A stretch of 64,000 bases of DNA, taken from positions 1 through 64,000 of the forward strand of contig JAJUHA010000003.1 of NCBI GenBank assembly GCA_029268145.1, given 5' to 3'. A program made the position numbers and the translations under genes. A model generated the notes under the pieces. The model ran no database searches, was not told the DNA's origin, and saw nothing but the letters and a program-made list of their open reading frames with translations. How positions within the stretch are numbered: the first letter of the stretch is position 1; each line of letters starts with the position of its first letter. This document shows positions 9,263-21,172 of this stretch, one piece after another. The DNA comes from Sphingomonadaceae bacterium (lineage in GTDB: Bacteria; Pseudomonadota; Alphaproteobacteria; Sphingomonadales; Sphingomonadaceae).

Positions 9263-10191
9263 CCGCCCTTGCGAACCTCCGCAGCCCCGACCTGCTGGTC
9301 CTCGAGGCCCCCGGCGCGCTTGCGCTGCGCCGGGCGGAGGATGGCGGCCCCGTGCGGCGCGCCACCCGTGTCCGGCTCGTCGAGGCGCCGCCCCGGGCCC
9401 GCGAGGTGCCACTCGCCAGGGGTGGCGGGGATCGGCTCCACCCCATCCGCCTTCCCGGCCTCGGCGCCGAGGATGCCGATGATCCGGCCCGCTGGCCCGC
9501 CGCCGCCCGGCCGTTCCGCCTCCTCCTCGACAGCCCCGACAGCGAGCGGCTGGCCATGGTCGCAACCGTCACCCTGCCCAGACCCGGCATGCGCGAACGT
9601 GACGCCCGCTGGCCCGGCTGGCTGGCCGGAGACGCAGCAGCGCTCGCGCCGCTCTTCCTCCACCCCGGCGGCGCTGCCGCCCAGCGCCACCTTCCGGTCT
9701 TCCCGGGTGCCGGCGCCCGCCCTGGGCCGCTCGCCGAGGTCCGGGCCCATCTGCGCCGGCGCGGGGCGGATGGCACGCTGGCCGAGGCCGGCCACGCGCT
9801 TCTCGCCATCCGCCACGGCGGTGACACCATCGGCCTCGGCGTCGCCGACGCGCGCGGCCATGTCGTGGTCGCCTTTCCACCGCCTCCGCTCGCGACGCCC
9901 AGCCCGGCCGAGGCTGCGGCGGGCAGCTGGCCGCAGCAATGGGATGTCGAGATCCGAGCCTGGTGGGCGCCGCTGCCGTCGGCCGGAACCGGCCTGCCGC
10001 CGCTCCTCGAGGACATCGTGGCGCTGTCCACCACTGCGCCGCGTCAGCTCCTCGAAAGCCTCGTGCCGCTGGGCGACGGCAGCCTGCCGTCGCTTCCGCT
10101 CCAGACCCTGGTTCACCGCCGCCCGCTCGTGCTGCGCACCCGCGTCAGCGCGGAAGACCCCGGCTCAAGCCTCGTCATGGCCACGCCATGA
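9259..10191 (+). CDS. CIS-associated protein of unknown function
   Basis: In-frame ORF overlapping DUF4255 gene by ATGA; located just before sheath gene. Confidence 0.65.
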   Translation: MTALANLRSPDLLVLEAPGALALRRAEDGGPVRRATRVRLVEAPPRAREVPLARGGGDRLHPIRLPGLGAEDADDPARWPAAARPFRLLLDSPDSERLAMVATVTLPRPGMRERDARWPGWLAGDAAALAPLFLHPGGAAAQRHLPVFPGAGARPGPLAEVRAHLRRRGADGTLAEAGHALLAIRHGGDTIGLGVADARGHVVVAFPPPPLATPSPAEAAAGSWPQQWDVEIRAWWAPLPSAGTGLPPLLEDIVALSTTAPRQLLESLVPLGDGSLPSLPLQTLVHRRPLVLRTRVSAEDPGSSLVMATP

Positions 10192-10219
10192 CCCGCCCCG
10201 CCGCATCGAAGGGAGACGC

Positions 10220-12457
<2,238 letters not shown>

Positions 12458-12477
12458 CCCGCGAAAGGAGAACCCTG

Positions 12478-12930
12478 ATGGCCGTGCTCCGCGATCGCCC
12501 CTATGTCCAGTTCAACTTCCTCGTGAACCTCGGCGACGGCGAAACCGAGGGGCCGGACGCCGGCTTCCAGGAAGTCTCGGGCATCGGGATGGAAGTGACG
12601 GTTGCCGAATACCGGAACGGCAACCACAGGGAAAACTCGGTGATGAAGATCACCGGCATGAACAAGTCGACCGACGTGACGCTCAAGCGCGGCGTCATCG
12701 GGTCCCTGAAACTCTACAGCTGGCTCAACGAGATCCGGAACGGCAACCAGAACGCGCGGCGCACCGTCACCATCACGCTCAAGAACGAGGACCACAGCCA
12801 GGATGTCCTCACCTGGAAGCTCCAGAACGCCCGGATCATCAAGCACACCTCCGGCCCGCTGAACGCCAAGGGCACCGATGTCGCCATGGAGGAGCTTGTG
12901 CTCGCCTACGAGCGGCTGGAGATGGAATAG
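12478..12930 (+). CDS. CIS inner tube protein 1 (gp19-like)
   Basis: FQEVSGIGMEVTVAEYRNGNHRENSVMKITGMNKSTDVTLKRGVIGS; AMEELVLAYERLEME. Confidence 0.93.
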   Translation: MAVLRDRPYVQFNFLVNLGDGETEGPDAGFQEVSGIGMEVTVAEYRNGNHRENSVMKITGMNKSTDVTLKRGVIGSLKLYSWLNEIRNGNQNARRTVTITLKNEDHSQDVLTWKLQNARIIKHTSGPLNAKGTDVAMEELVLAYERLEME

Positions 12931-12934
12931 GATC

Positions 12935-15583
12935 GTGGCGACCGCGGCCCGCCTTCCTGCCGTCGAGGTGGTGGCAGCGCCCCGGCCGCTCCCGGCCGCG
13001 CTGCCCCGGCTCGACATTGCCGTGTTCGCCGGCTTTGCCGAGCGCGGACCCTGCCATGTCCCGGTCCGGATCGGCAGCCTGTCCGACTTCGTCTCCACCT
13101 TCGGCGGCCATCTTCCGCTCGCGCTCAATCCCGCGACCGGCACGGTCGCCGAGGCCGGGCTCGCTCCAGGCGTTGCCGCCTTCTTCGCGGGCGGAGGCAG
13201 GGAATGCCACGTCATCCGCCTTGCCCGCACTGCCGAGAGCGACGCCCGCTGGCAGGCGGTCGCGGGACGGCCGCCGCAGCCCGCCGACCAGGCCGAGGCC
13301 GGCTGCTTCCCGCTTGCCGCGCTCCTCGCCGGAGCCCCTGCCGAGCGCTTCGCGCCGCAGCTGGTGGCCTCGAGCGTGGGAAGCTGGTCCGACCGGCTGC
13401 TGCTGCACGCGCGGGTCAGCGCCTTCCCGGCTGGCGCTGCGGGGTGGGACCCGCTGCCCGGGGGCGTGCGGCTGCGGGCTCCGGCCGGCGTGGCGGCTGG
13501 CGACCTCGTCGCCTTCACCGAACCGGGCGGCGAGGTCCGTCACCTGGTCGCGGTCCGCGCCGATGGCGCCGATCTGCTCCTCGTCCACGCCGGATCCCAT
13601 GTGCCGGCGGATCCCGGCTCTGCCGGGCTGCCGCGTCCGGTCGAGGTCCGCCGCGCGCCCGGAGCGGATCCCGAACCCGCAACCCTTGCCGCCGCCGCCG
13701 GTGCGTTCCGGCTCGAGACCCCCGGGGCAGCCGCAATCCACCCGGGGGACTGGCTTTCGGTCACGGCGTCCGGGCTCGATCTCCTCCTCCTCGTCCAGGG
13801 TTCCGGCGGGAGCGCCGTCACGGGCCGGGGCTTTTCCGCGCGCCCACCGCTCCTCCCCGATCCTGGGGCGACCCTTGCCGTCCTCAGGCTCGATCTCGAG
13901 ATCGAGGAGGGGCAGCGCCGCACGCGCCTCGCCGGCCTCGGGCTCACCCCCTTGGCGCCGGCAAGCCTCTGGGGTCTGGCTGGCCAGCCGCTCGCCTTCG
14001 ACCCCCGCCCCTCCGGTCTCGACGGTCTGGCCGCCCGCTTCGGCGCGGACGCGCTCTCGCCGCGCGAGCGCGCCCTGCTCGGCACCGCCATCCTGCCGCT
14101 CGGACTTTCCGACCGCTTCGAGGTCCAGCCTTCGGTCCGCCATTCCGGCCGTCCGCCGCTCGCCCGCGACGGCCTCTCCGCCCTCGACGAGACCATCTTC
14201 CTCGATCCGGCTCTTGCGTCTCTCGAGGCCATCGCGGTTGCCCGCAGCGCCCGCCAGCTCGCCCATGTCGAGGGCGTGGCGCTCCTCGGCCTGCACGCCG
14301 CAGCACCCCTGCTCGACGGCAGCGCCGATGCGCCCGCCCTGCTCGCCGTGCCCGATTGCGCCCAGGGCCCCTTCATGCCCGCACCCGGGCTCGGGCCGGC
14401 GCCGACGATTCCGCCAGCCCCCGCGCCGCCTGACTGGGAAGGCCCGTTCGGCGCTTGCGCGCCGCCCCCTGCCACGCCGCCGCTTGCCGGCCCTTCCGGT
14501 CCGGTTGCCAACCGGCCCTTCCGCCTTGCCTGGCCGCTCCAGCCCGCCGGCGTGACCTTGCGGCTCGAGGAAGCCGGCGATCCCGGCTTCGCCGGCGCGA
14601 TCGCCCTCGGCGGCCTCGAGCCGGATGGCGTCACCCTTGCTGCCAGGCCTCCCGGGCATCACTTCTTCCGCCTGCGCGCCGAGCAGGGGGGCCTTGCCAG
14701 CGGCTGGTCGACGCTTGCCGTCACCGTCGCGCAGGCCGGCCATGTCGTGGCGTCCGGCGGCCCGGCCCGCGCTGCCGCAGCCGCAGTCCGCCAGCGGGTG
14801 CGGGTCGGTCTCGTCCGGCTCGCCGCCGGCACGGGCGAGGCGCTTGCGCTCCTCTCCTTCCCGCCCGATGCCGATGCTGCGGCCGAAGCCGCCGACTTCG
14901 CGCGGCTCGCGCCGGGCGCCGGCAGCATCGACCGTCTGGGCGCGCCGGAAGGCGCAGCGCTCTCCCATGCGCTTGCCATCCATCCCTGGCTTCGTCCGCT
15001 CACGGGGGAAGGTGGGGGAATGCCCCCCGAAGGCGCGGTCGCCGCTGCCATCGCCGCGCGTGCCGCCCGCCCGTTCGTCTCCCCTGCCAACGCAAGGCTC
15101 GCTGCCGCTGGCCGCATTCCCCCACTGGTCAGGCCCGGCGAGGCGGAAGCGCTTCTCGCCGCGGCGGTCGCTCCCGTCTGGCCCACGCCATCGGGGCCGA
15201 TCCTTCTCGACCAGCCGCTGCTCTCCCTTGGCACCGGCCACCCGGTCAGCGAGGTCTCGACGCGCCTGCTCCTCATCCGCCTGCGCCGCGCACTCCTTGC
15301 CGCCGGGCAGCCGCTCGTCTTCGAGCCCCTGTCCGACGCCACCCGCCGTGGCCTCGAGCGCGCGCTCGATGCCGTGCTGGCGCGCTTCGCCCGCGCCGGC
15401 GCGCTCGGCCGGGCCGGAGCCCGCGTGCCCTACCGCCTCGTCGTCACGGACCACCCGGGCGACCGCGACTCCGGCCGGCTGGTCGCCGAGCTGAGCATCG
15501 CGCCGGCAGCCCCGGTGCGCGCGCTTGCCCTCACCCTCGAGCTTCGCCCCGGCGCGCTCGCTCTTGCCGAGGCTGCGGCATGA
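12935..15583 (+). CDS. Second sheath-type CIS protein (sheath 2, divergent)
   Basis: GTG start after tube 1; N-terminus PRLDIAVFAGFAERGPCHVPVRIGSLSDFVSTFGG sheath-like; C-terminal EVSTRLLLIRLRRALLAAGQPLVFEPLSDATRRGLERALDAVLARFARAGAL. Confidence 0.75.
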   Translation: MATAARLPAVEVVAAPRPLPAALPRLDIAVFAGFAERGPCHVPVRIGSLSDFVSTFGGHLPLALNPATGTVAEAGLAPGVAAFFAGGGRECHVIRLARTAESDARWQAVAGRPPQPADQAEAGCFPLAALLAGAPAERFAPQLVASSVGSWSDRLLLHARVSAFPAGAAGWDPLPGGVRLRAPAGVAAGDLVAFTEPGGEVRHLVAVRADGADLLLVHAGSHVPADPGSAGLPRPVEVRRAPGADPEPATLAAAAGAFRLETPGAAAIHPGDWLSVTASGLDLLLLVQGSGGSAVTGRGFSARPPLLPDPGATLAVLRLDLEIEEGQRRTRLAGLGLTPLAPASLWGLAGQPLAFDPRPSGLDGLAARFGADALSPRERALLGTAILPLGLSDRFEVQPSVRHSGRPPLARDGLSALDETIFLDPALASLEAIAVARSARQLAHVEGVALLGLHAAAPLLDGSADAPALLAVPDCAQGPFMPAPGLGPAPTIPPAPAPPDWEGPFGACAPPPATPPLAGPSGPVANRPFRLAWPLQPAGVTLRLEEAGDPGFAGAIALGGLEPDGVTLAARPPGHHFFRLRAEQGGLASGWSTLAVTVAQAGHVVASGGPARAAAAAVRQRVRVGLVRLAAGTGEALALLSFPPDADAAAEAADFARLAPGAGSIDRLGAPEGAALSHALAIHPWLRPLTGEGGGMPPEGAVAAAIAARAARPFVSPANARLAAAGRIPPLVRPGEAEALLAAAVAPVWPTPSGPILLDQPLLSLGTGHPVSEVSTRLLLIRLRRALLAAGQPLVFEPLSDATRRGLERALDAVLARFARAGALGRAGARVPYRLVVTDHPGDRDSGRLVAELSIAPAAPVRALALTLELRPGALALAEAAA

Positions 15584-16038
15584 TGCGCCCGGTCCTCGCC
15601 TTCAACTTCGCCGTCGAGATCACGCCCGACGGCGCCTCGGCCCCGCTGGTCGCCGCCGCCTTCGCCGAATGCGATGGCCTCGAACTGACGATGGAGGCAC
15701 GGACGCTGCGCGAGGGCGGGGCCAATGATCGCGTCATTCGCCTCGCCGGGCCGGTCAGCTACGGCAACCTGACCCTGAAGCGCGGTCTCACCCGCGACTT
15801 CGGCCTCTGGGCCTGGGTGCAGGACTGCCTCGACGATCCGGCCAGGCGCGCCCAGGCCGAGGTCGTCCTGCTCGGCGCCGACGGGCAGGAGGAAGTCGCC
15901 CGCTTCTGGGTCCACCGCTGCCTGCCGGTCAAGCTCAAGGCCCCGGCGCTCAACGCGAAGGACGGCGGCATCGCCGTCGAGGAGCTGCAACTCGCCTACG
16001 AGCGGTTCGAGCTGGCCCAGCCCGGGGGTGCGTCATGA
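15580..16038 (+). CDS. CIS inner tube protein 2 (gp19-like)
   Basis: Paralog of 12478 product: NLTLKRGLTRDFGLWAWVQDC ... LNAKDGGIAVEELQLAYERFEL. Confidence 0.9.
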   Translation: MMRPVLAFNFAVEITPDGASAPLVAAAFAECDGLELTMEARTLREGGANDRVIRLAGPVSYGNLTLKRGLTRDFGLWAWVQDCLDDPARRAQAEVVLLGADGQEEVARFWVHRCLPVKLKAPALNAKDGGIAVEELQLAYERFELAQPGGAS

Positions 16039-16787
16039 GCCGCGCGACCAGCCGCCCGCCGCTCGCCCGCGCCCGCTTCATCGAGCTGGCCCAGGATCTC
16101 GCCAGCGAGGCCCCCGGCGGCAAGGCCTTCGATGTCCAGTTCAACCCGGAGAGCCTGAAGCTCGCCTTCGCCAACGAGGTGAAGCAGCCCGCTGCGTCCG
16201 ATGCGCCCGAAGGCGGCGCCGACACGGCCGCCGGCACCGCCGGCATCCAGTTCGTCGGCGCCGGCACCACCAAGCTCGCGATGACCCTCTGGTTCGACGT
16301 GACCGGCGAAATGGCCAATCCGGTCGACGATGTCCGCCGCCTGACCGCCGACGTGCTCCACTTCATGAAGCCCCGCCCGGTCGAGGGCGAGGAAGGCAAG
16401 GTCGCCCCCCCGGGGCTGCGGGTCTCCTGGGGCAGCTTCCTGTTCGACGGTGTCGTCGAAAGCCTCGAGGAGACGCTCGACTGGTTCTCCCCCGCCGGCC
16501 TGCCGCTGCGGGCCAGCATCGCGCTTTCGATGGTGCAGCAGAAGATCCTCGTCCCCGAATTCGCGCCGGCAACTCCCGGCGCGCCCCGGGCAAGGCCGCG
16601 CCCCTTCACGCCGGCGCGCGCCGGCCAGAGCCTCCAGGCCATGGCGACGGCCGCGGGCGCGTCCGCACCCTGGCAGGCGATCGCCGCCGGCAACGGGATC
16701 GAGGACCCGCTCAGGCTTCCGGCGGGCACGCCGATCGATCTCGGCGCGCGTGCGCCCGGATTCCTGCGCACGGGAGGCAGAGGCTGA
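16035..16787 (+). CDS. CIS baseplate/tube-initiator protein, Pvc7/LysM-like
   Basis: FDVQFNPESLKLAFANEVKQ; short C-terminal LysM-like tail (IAAGNGIEDPLRLPAGTPIDL). Confidence 0.78.
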   Translation: MSRATSRPPLARARFIELAQDLASEAPGGKAFDVQFNPESLKLAFANEVKQPAASDAPEGGADTAAGTAGIQFVGAGTTKLAMTLWFDVTGEMANPVDDVRRLTADVLHFMKPRPVEGEEGKVAPPGLRVSWGSFLFDGVVESLEETLDWFSPAGLPLRASIALSMVQQKILVPEFAPATPGAPRARPRPFTPARAGQSLQAMATAAGASAPWQAIAAGNGIEDPLRLPAGTPIDLGARAPGFLRTGGRG

Positions 16788-16942
16788 TGGCGGTCGAGAT
16801 TGGCGAACTGGAAACCCGGGTGGAGGCGCCGCTTCCGGACGAGCAGGCGAAGCGCCGGCCGGCCGCCGCACCCGACCGGCAGACGCTCGGTGCACTGCTG
16901 CGGCGCCATCTCGCCCGCCGCGCCCGGCTGGCGGCGGACTGA
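16787..16942 (+). CDS. Small DUF5908-like (Pvc6/Afp6 position) CIS protein
   Basis: 51 aa MAVEIGELETRVEAPL..; TGATG overlap; located between LysM-like and gpD genes as in eCIS loci. Confidence 0.6.
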   Translation: MAVEIGELETRVEAPLPDEQAKRRPAAAPDRQTLGALLRRHLARRARLAAD

Positions 16943-16948
16943 CCCGCC

Positions 16949-18019
16949 ATGGCCGTGCCGGCTGCCATTCCGCTCCGCGCCGCCCGGCCCACCGTCGCCA
17001 TCGACGGCTCGCGCGTCGCCGAGCTCGAGGCCGGTCTTCTCGCCTATCTGCTCGAGGATTCGCTTTCGGGCATCGCCTCGGCCGAAGTGACCTTCGGCAA
17101 CTGGGGCGGGCCAGATGGCCCCGGCTTTCGCCACTTCGGCCGCGACACCCTCGAGTTCGGCAGGCGCCTCTCGCTCGCGCTCGCCGGCGCCAGCCTGTTC
17201 GAGGGCCGCATCACTGCGCTCGAGGGCGAGTTCCCCGAGGGCGGCGCGCCGCGCATCACGGTCCTTGCCGAGGATGCCCTGCAGGATCTTCGCATGACGC
17301 GGCGCACGCGGGTGTTCGAGAACCGGTCGCTCGCCGACATCGCCCGCACCATCGCCGCCGATCACGGCCTCGAGGCCGACATCCGCCTCGCCGATTCCGC
17401 GCGAAGCACGATCGCCCAGCTGAACCTGTCCGATCTCGCCTTCCTCGACGGCGAGGCCCGCCCGCTCGGGGCCGAGGTGCGGATTGCCGATGGGCGCCTC
17501 ACCCTCGATGTCGCCGGCCGCGGCACGGCGATCCCGCTGCGCTGGTCGGGAACCCTCAGGGAGTTCCGCGCCACCGCCGACCTTGCCGGCCAGCGGACCC
17601 GCATCGCTGCCGCCGGCTGGGACCCTGGCCAGAAGACGCCCGCCTCCCACGAGGCGACCGCCGACATCCTCGCCTCCGAACTCGATGGCGGCGAATCGGG
17701 CCCGGCACTGCTCGCGCGCATCTTCGGCGAACGCCGCGACACGCTCGCCCATCTCGCGCCCGCAACCGCCGCCGAGGCCCGCGCACTCGCCGAAGCGGTC
17801 ATGCGGCAACGGGCGCGGGCCTTCCTTTCCGGCGAGGGGATCGCCGAGACCGACGCGGCGCTGAAGGCCGGCGCCACCGTCGCGCTTGCCGGGCTCGGCC
17901 CGCTCTTCGATGGCGACTGGCGCCTCACGGCCGTCACCCACCTGTTCGACACCGCCGAGGGCGCGCGCAGCCACATCCGCTGCACCCGCGCCGGGCTCGG
18001 CAGGGAAGGGCAGTCATGA
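16949..18019 (+). CDS. Phage late control protein D/gpD-like (VgrG N-terminal-like hub)
   Basis: SRRTRVFENRSLADIARTIAADHGLEADI; LIAVTHLFDTAEGARSHIRCTR style C-terminus. Confidence 0.85.
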   Translation: MAVPAAIPLRAARPTVAIDGSRVAELEAGLLAYLLEDSLSGIASAEVTFGNWGGPDGPGFRHFGRDTLEFGRRLSLALAGASLFEGRITALEGEFPEGGAPRITVLAEDALQDLRMTRRTRVFENRSLADIARTIAADHGLEADIRLADSARSTIAQLNLSDLAFLDGEARPLGAEVRIADGRLTLDVAGRGTAIPLRWSGTLREFRATADLAGQRTRIAAAGWDPGQKTPASHEATADILASELDGGESGPALLARIFGERRDTLAHLAPATAAEARALAEAVMRQRARAFLSGEGIAETDAALKAGATVALAGLGPLFDGDWRLTAVTHLFDTAEGARSHIRCTRAGLGREGQS

Positions 18020-18720
18020 GCGGCTCCACCCTCCTTGCCGATCCGGCGCCCGCGGCGGCTCCCGCGCCGGCGCGCTGGTACGGCGTCGTCCCGGCGCTCG
18101 TCACCGATCTCGTCGATCCCGCCGGCCAGGGCCGCATCCGCATCCGCCTGCCCTGGAGCCCCGACAGCGCCGGTGCCGGCTACGACGCCTGGGCCCGGGT
18201 CGCGACGCTCTTTGCCGGGAACGACCGCGGCAGCTGGTTCCAGCCCGACGTCGATGACGAGGTGCTCGTCGCCTTCCTCCACGGCTCCCCCCACCATCCC
18301 GTCATCCTCGGCGGCATGTGGAACGGGGCGGATGCGCCGCCCGTCGCGGCCGAGGCCGCCAACAGGATCAAGATGCTGAAGACCCGGCGCGGCGTCACCG
18401 TGACGCTGACCGACGAGGAGGGCCGCGAGTCGCTGAAGCTCGAGACCCCTGGCGGCCAGGAACTGACGCTGTCCGACGGTCCCGGCAAGGTCGAGATCCG
18501 GGATTCCAACGGCAACACGGTCACGCTCGAGGCCGCCGGCATTACCATCAACGCCTCCGCGAAGGTGACCGTCCAGGCCTCGCAGGTCTCGGTCTCGGCC
18601 GGCATGGTCGAAGTCTCGGCCGGCATGTCGCGCTTCTCCGGCGTGGTCCAGTGCGACACGCTGATTGCCAGCAGCGTGGTCGCGTCGAGCTACACGCCCG
18701 GCGCGGGGAACATCTGGTGA
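18016..18720 (+). CDS. Phage baseplate assembly protein V / spike (gpV, VgrG C-terminal-like)
   Basis: YGVVPALVTDLVDPAGQGRIRIRLPWSPDSAGAGYDAWARVATLFAGNDRGSWFQPDVDDEVLVAFLHGSPHHPVILGGMWNG; beta-rich spike tail. Confidence 0.93.
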   Translation: MSGSTLLADPAPAAAPAPARWYGVVPALVTDLVDPAGQGRIRIRLPWSPDSAGAGYDAWARVATLFAGNDRGSWFQPDVDDEVLVAFLHGSPHHPVILGGMWNGADAPPVAAEAANRIKMLKTRRGVTVTLTDEEGRESLKLETPGGQELTLSDGPGKVEIRDSNGNTVTLEAAGITINASAKVTVQASQVSVSAGMVEVSAGMSRFSGVVQCDTLIASSVVASSYTPGAGNIW

Positions 18721-20771
18721 ATGCGCCCGGCCCCCTCGTCGCGTCCCGGCGCCACCCGCTCGCCTTCGCCCGGCCGCGTCCGCTCTGGTCGGCTGCGCCA
18801 GCGGCCGAGGCGGGCACCGCGCCGCTCATCCTCGGCTTCCGGACCGATGCCTTCATGGACGAGCTGCTCGCCCTTCTCGCCGAGGATCCGCGCGGCATCG
18901 CCCGCCACGTCGCCAGACCCGAGACCTGGCGCACGCCGCCCGCCGGGACGAGCACGCCCGACCCGGTCGACCGCGTGCCGCTTCCCGAGGCCACGCGCGC
19001 GGCCCGCCGCGCCCGTCGTCTTGCCGCGCCGGTTTCGCTGCCGCCGCCTGCGCCGGCGCCGCTCATCCTCTGGCAGCCGTTTCACCAGCGCCACTATGTC
19101 GTCGTCGCAACCCTCGCCTGCGCCGTCCCGGGCCTTCCGGACCGGACCGTCGCGCCGGCGGGCGAGACGGTCGGATTCGTCCTCCGCAGGCTGCTTCCCG
19201 ATGGCGGCGGCACCGTCTGCGAACATGCCTTCGTCGCCGGCCCGGCACCCGCCTGGCAGCCGGTCGCAGCCGGCGAGGAGGCGCAGCTTGCCGGTGGCGA
19301 AGAGCTGCTTCCGGCCTTCCCTCTCGCCCATGCCGACGCCTCGGGCCAGCGGAGGATGTGGGGCGGCGTCGTCCCCGTCGGCCGGCGCGAGGCCTATCTT
19401 TCCGCCCCGCGTGGCTCCGCGCCGCGCCGGCTCGCGAGCGTCCAGGCCGAGGCCCTTGCAGGCACCTCGCCCAATCCCGCGCCGGGCCCTTCGGTCCAGG
19501 CCAGGCTTGCCGAGTTCCGCACCGATGTCGCCGAGCCGTGGAAGGCGCTCATCACGGCCGTGCAGAAGGCCGCAGCCGACATCGCCGCCGACACCGAGGC
19601 CAGTCCGGACGACCGCCGCCGGCAGGTGCACAACCTCAACATGGGCTACCAGCTGCAGAGCTGGCTCCTGCTCGCCGACTGGCTGGCCTTCCTCGACCGG
19701 CACCTGCCGGACGTGGCCGCGGCGGTCCGCGCCGGCAGCGCCGGAACCCTCACCGGCCACCCCCGCGACCTCTACGACCTTCTCGACACCCGGATCACCG
19801 AGGGCGATCGCGACGCGCTCGTCAACGGCTTCCCGGCCATGGCCGTCGCCCCGGCCACGCCGCCCTACCATCGGTCCCTGCGCGCCGCGCTCGCCGCAAT
19901 CGACGGCCGGCTTGCCGAGCTCGAGGCGCTCGAGACCCTCTACCGCGCCGACGCGCCTGCTGCCGAGCGCGCACGCTGGCCGGGCTTTCACGCGCTTCTT
20001 GCCGGCATCGGCCTCGACGCGGCGGGAAGCCGCGGCTCGGTCCAGGCGCTCGGCGCCTTCCGCCTGCTCGCCGCAATCCCGGGCGCGCCGCCGCCGGAAA
20101 GCCTGCTTGCCGCCCCGCCCAGCAGCCTCGCCGTCGATCCCAACCTCGTCGAGCGCCTCGTGGCACTGACCGGCCGTGCCCTGCCGCCGGGGCCCGAGCC
20201 GACGGCCCGGCCGCTGCCCTTCGCGCAGGCGCTCGCCGACACGCTCCGCCAGGCCCCCGGGGACGAGGGCGTGTTCCGCATCCGCTTCGTCCACCTGAAC
20301 CCCGACTGCGGCCCGCTCCACCCACCCACCGTCTCGGCCCCCACGGCCGATTTCCGCATGGGCGCGGTTCTCGACCCGGATGCTCCGGTCCGCCCGGTCC
20401 GCATCAGCCTCCCGCGCGACACCACACCGGCCGCGCTCCGCCGGCAGCCCAAGGGCGCCGCCTTCGTCCTCTCCGACATCCTCTGCGGCCAGGTTGCGCG
20501 CGCCCGCGGCCTCGGCCTCATCGACCTCATCCGCCACGTCCTCCCCTGGCCGCTCCACAAGGAGCTCGACCTCGGTGACGGATCCGGGTGCAAGTCGGGC
20601 GCCGGCGACATCGGCATGATCTGCTCGCTGTCCATCCCGATCGTCACGCTGTGCGCCCTCATCCTGCTCATGATCATCGTGAGCCTGCTCGACTTCATCT
20701 TCCGCTGGCTGCCCTGGTGCATCCAGTGCCTGCCGGTTCCCGGCCTCAAGGCGAAGGGGCAGGGCACATGA
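18717..20771 (+). CDS. CIS-associated large protein with C-terminal hydrophobic segment
   Basis: GTG start overlapping gpV stop; LILWQPFHQRHYVVVATLACAVPGLPD; C-terminal SIPIVTLCALILLMIIVSLLDFIFRWLPW hydrophobic stretch. Confidence 0.7.
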   Translation: MNAPGPLVASRRHPLAFARPRPLWSAAPAAEAGTAPLILGFRTDAFMDELLALLAEDPRGIARHVARPETWRTPPAGTSTPDPVDRVPLPEATRAARRARRLAAPVSLPPPAPAPLILWQPFHQRHYVVVATLACAVPGLPDRTVAPAGETVGFVLRRLLPDGGGTVCEHAFVAGPAPAWQPVAAGEEAQLAGGEELLPAFPLAHADASGQRRMWGGVVPVGRREAYLSAPRGSAPRRLASVQAEALAGTSPNPAPGPSVQARLAEFRTDVAEPWKALITAVQKAAADIAADTEASPDDRRRQVHNLNMGYQLQSWLLLADWLAFLDRHLPDVAAAVRAGSAGTLTGHPRDLYDLLDTRITEGDRDALVNGFPAMAVAPATPPYHRSLRAALAAIDGRLAELEALETLYRADAPAAERARWPGFHALLAGIGLDAAGSRGSVQALGAFRLLAAIPGAPPPESLLAAPPSSLAVDPNLVERLVALTGRALPPGPEPTARPLPFAQALADTLRQAPGDEGVFRIRFVHLNPDCGPLHPPTVSAPTADFRMGAVLDPDAPVRPVRISLPRDTTPAALRRQPKGAAFVLSDILCGQVARARGLGLIDLIRHVLPWPLHKELDLGDGSGCKSGAGDIGMICSLSIPIVTLCALILLMIIVSLLDFIFRWLPWCIQCLPVPGLKAKGQGT

Positions 20772-21172
20772 GCGCGCGCCCCGATCCGCTCGGCCAGGGC
20801 CTCGGCTTTCCGCTCCGCCCCGATGCTGAGGGCGCCCTTGCCACGGCATCCGGCGAGACCCATGTCGCCCAGTCGATCGCCCTCATCCTGCTGACGGCAG
20901 CGGGCGAGCGCGTCGGTCTCTCCCGCTTCGGCGCCGGGCTCGACCGCTTCCTCATGGAACCCAATGTCGCCGGCACCCACGCCCGCATGGCAGAGGCCAT
21001 CCGGACCGCGATCGGGCGCGACGAGCCGCGCGTCACGCTCGAGGGCATCGACATCGCTGCCGACCCCGAAGCGCCGGACCACGCCCGGGTCACCGTCACG
21101 GCGCGGCTCGTCACCAGCGGTGCGCCGCTCGCGACCACGGTCCGGGTGCGCCTCGTTCCCGGAGGCTGGTGA
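20768..21172 (+). CDS. Baseplate wedge protein gp25/GPW family
   Basis: GLGFPLRPDAEGALATASGETHVAQSIALILLTAAGERVGLSRFGAGLDRFL typical gp25. Confidence 0.93.
   Translation: MSARPDPLGQGLGFPLRPDAEGALATASGETHVAQSIALILLTAAGERVGLSRFGAGLDRFLMEPNVAGTHARMAEAIRTAIGRDEPRVTLEGIDIAADPEAPDHARVTVTARLVTSGAPLATTVRVRLVPGGW

Noticed and set aside
12839-15454. 871-aa minus-strand ORF opposite sheath 2
   Set aside because: Low-complexity Gly/Arg/Glu-rich shadow ORF caused by high GC third positions; the plus strand has a recognisable CIS protein with overlaps to neighbours.
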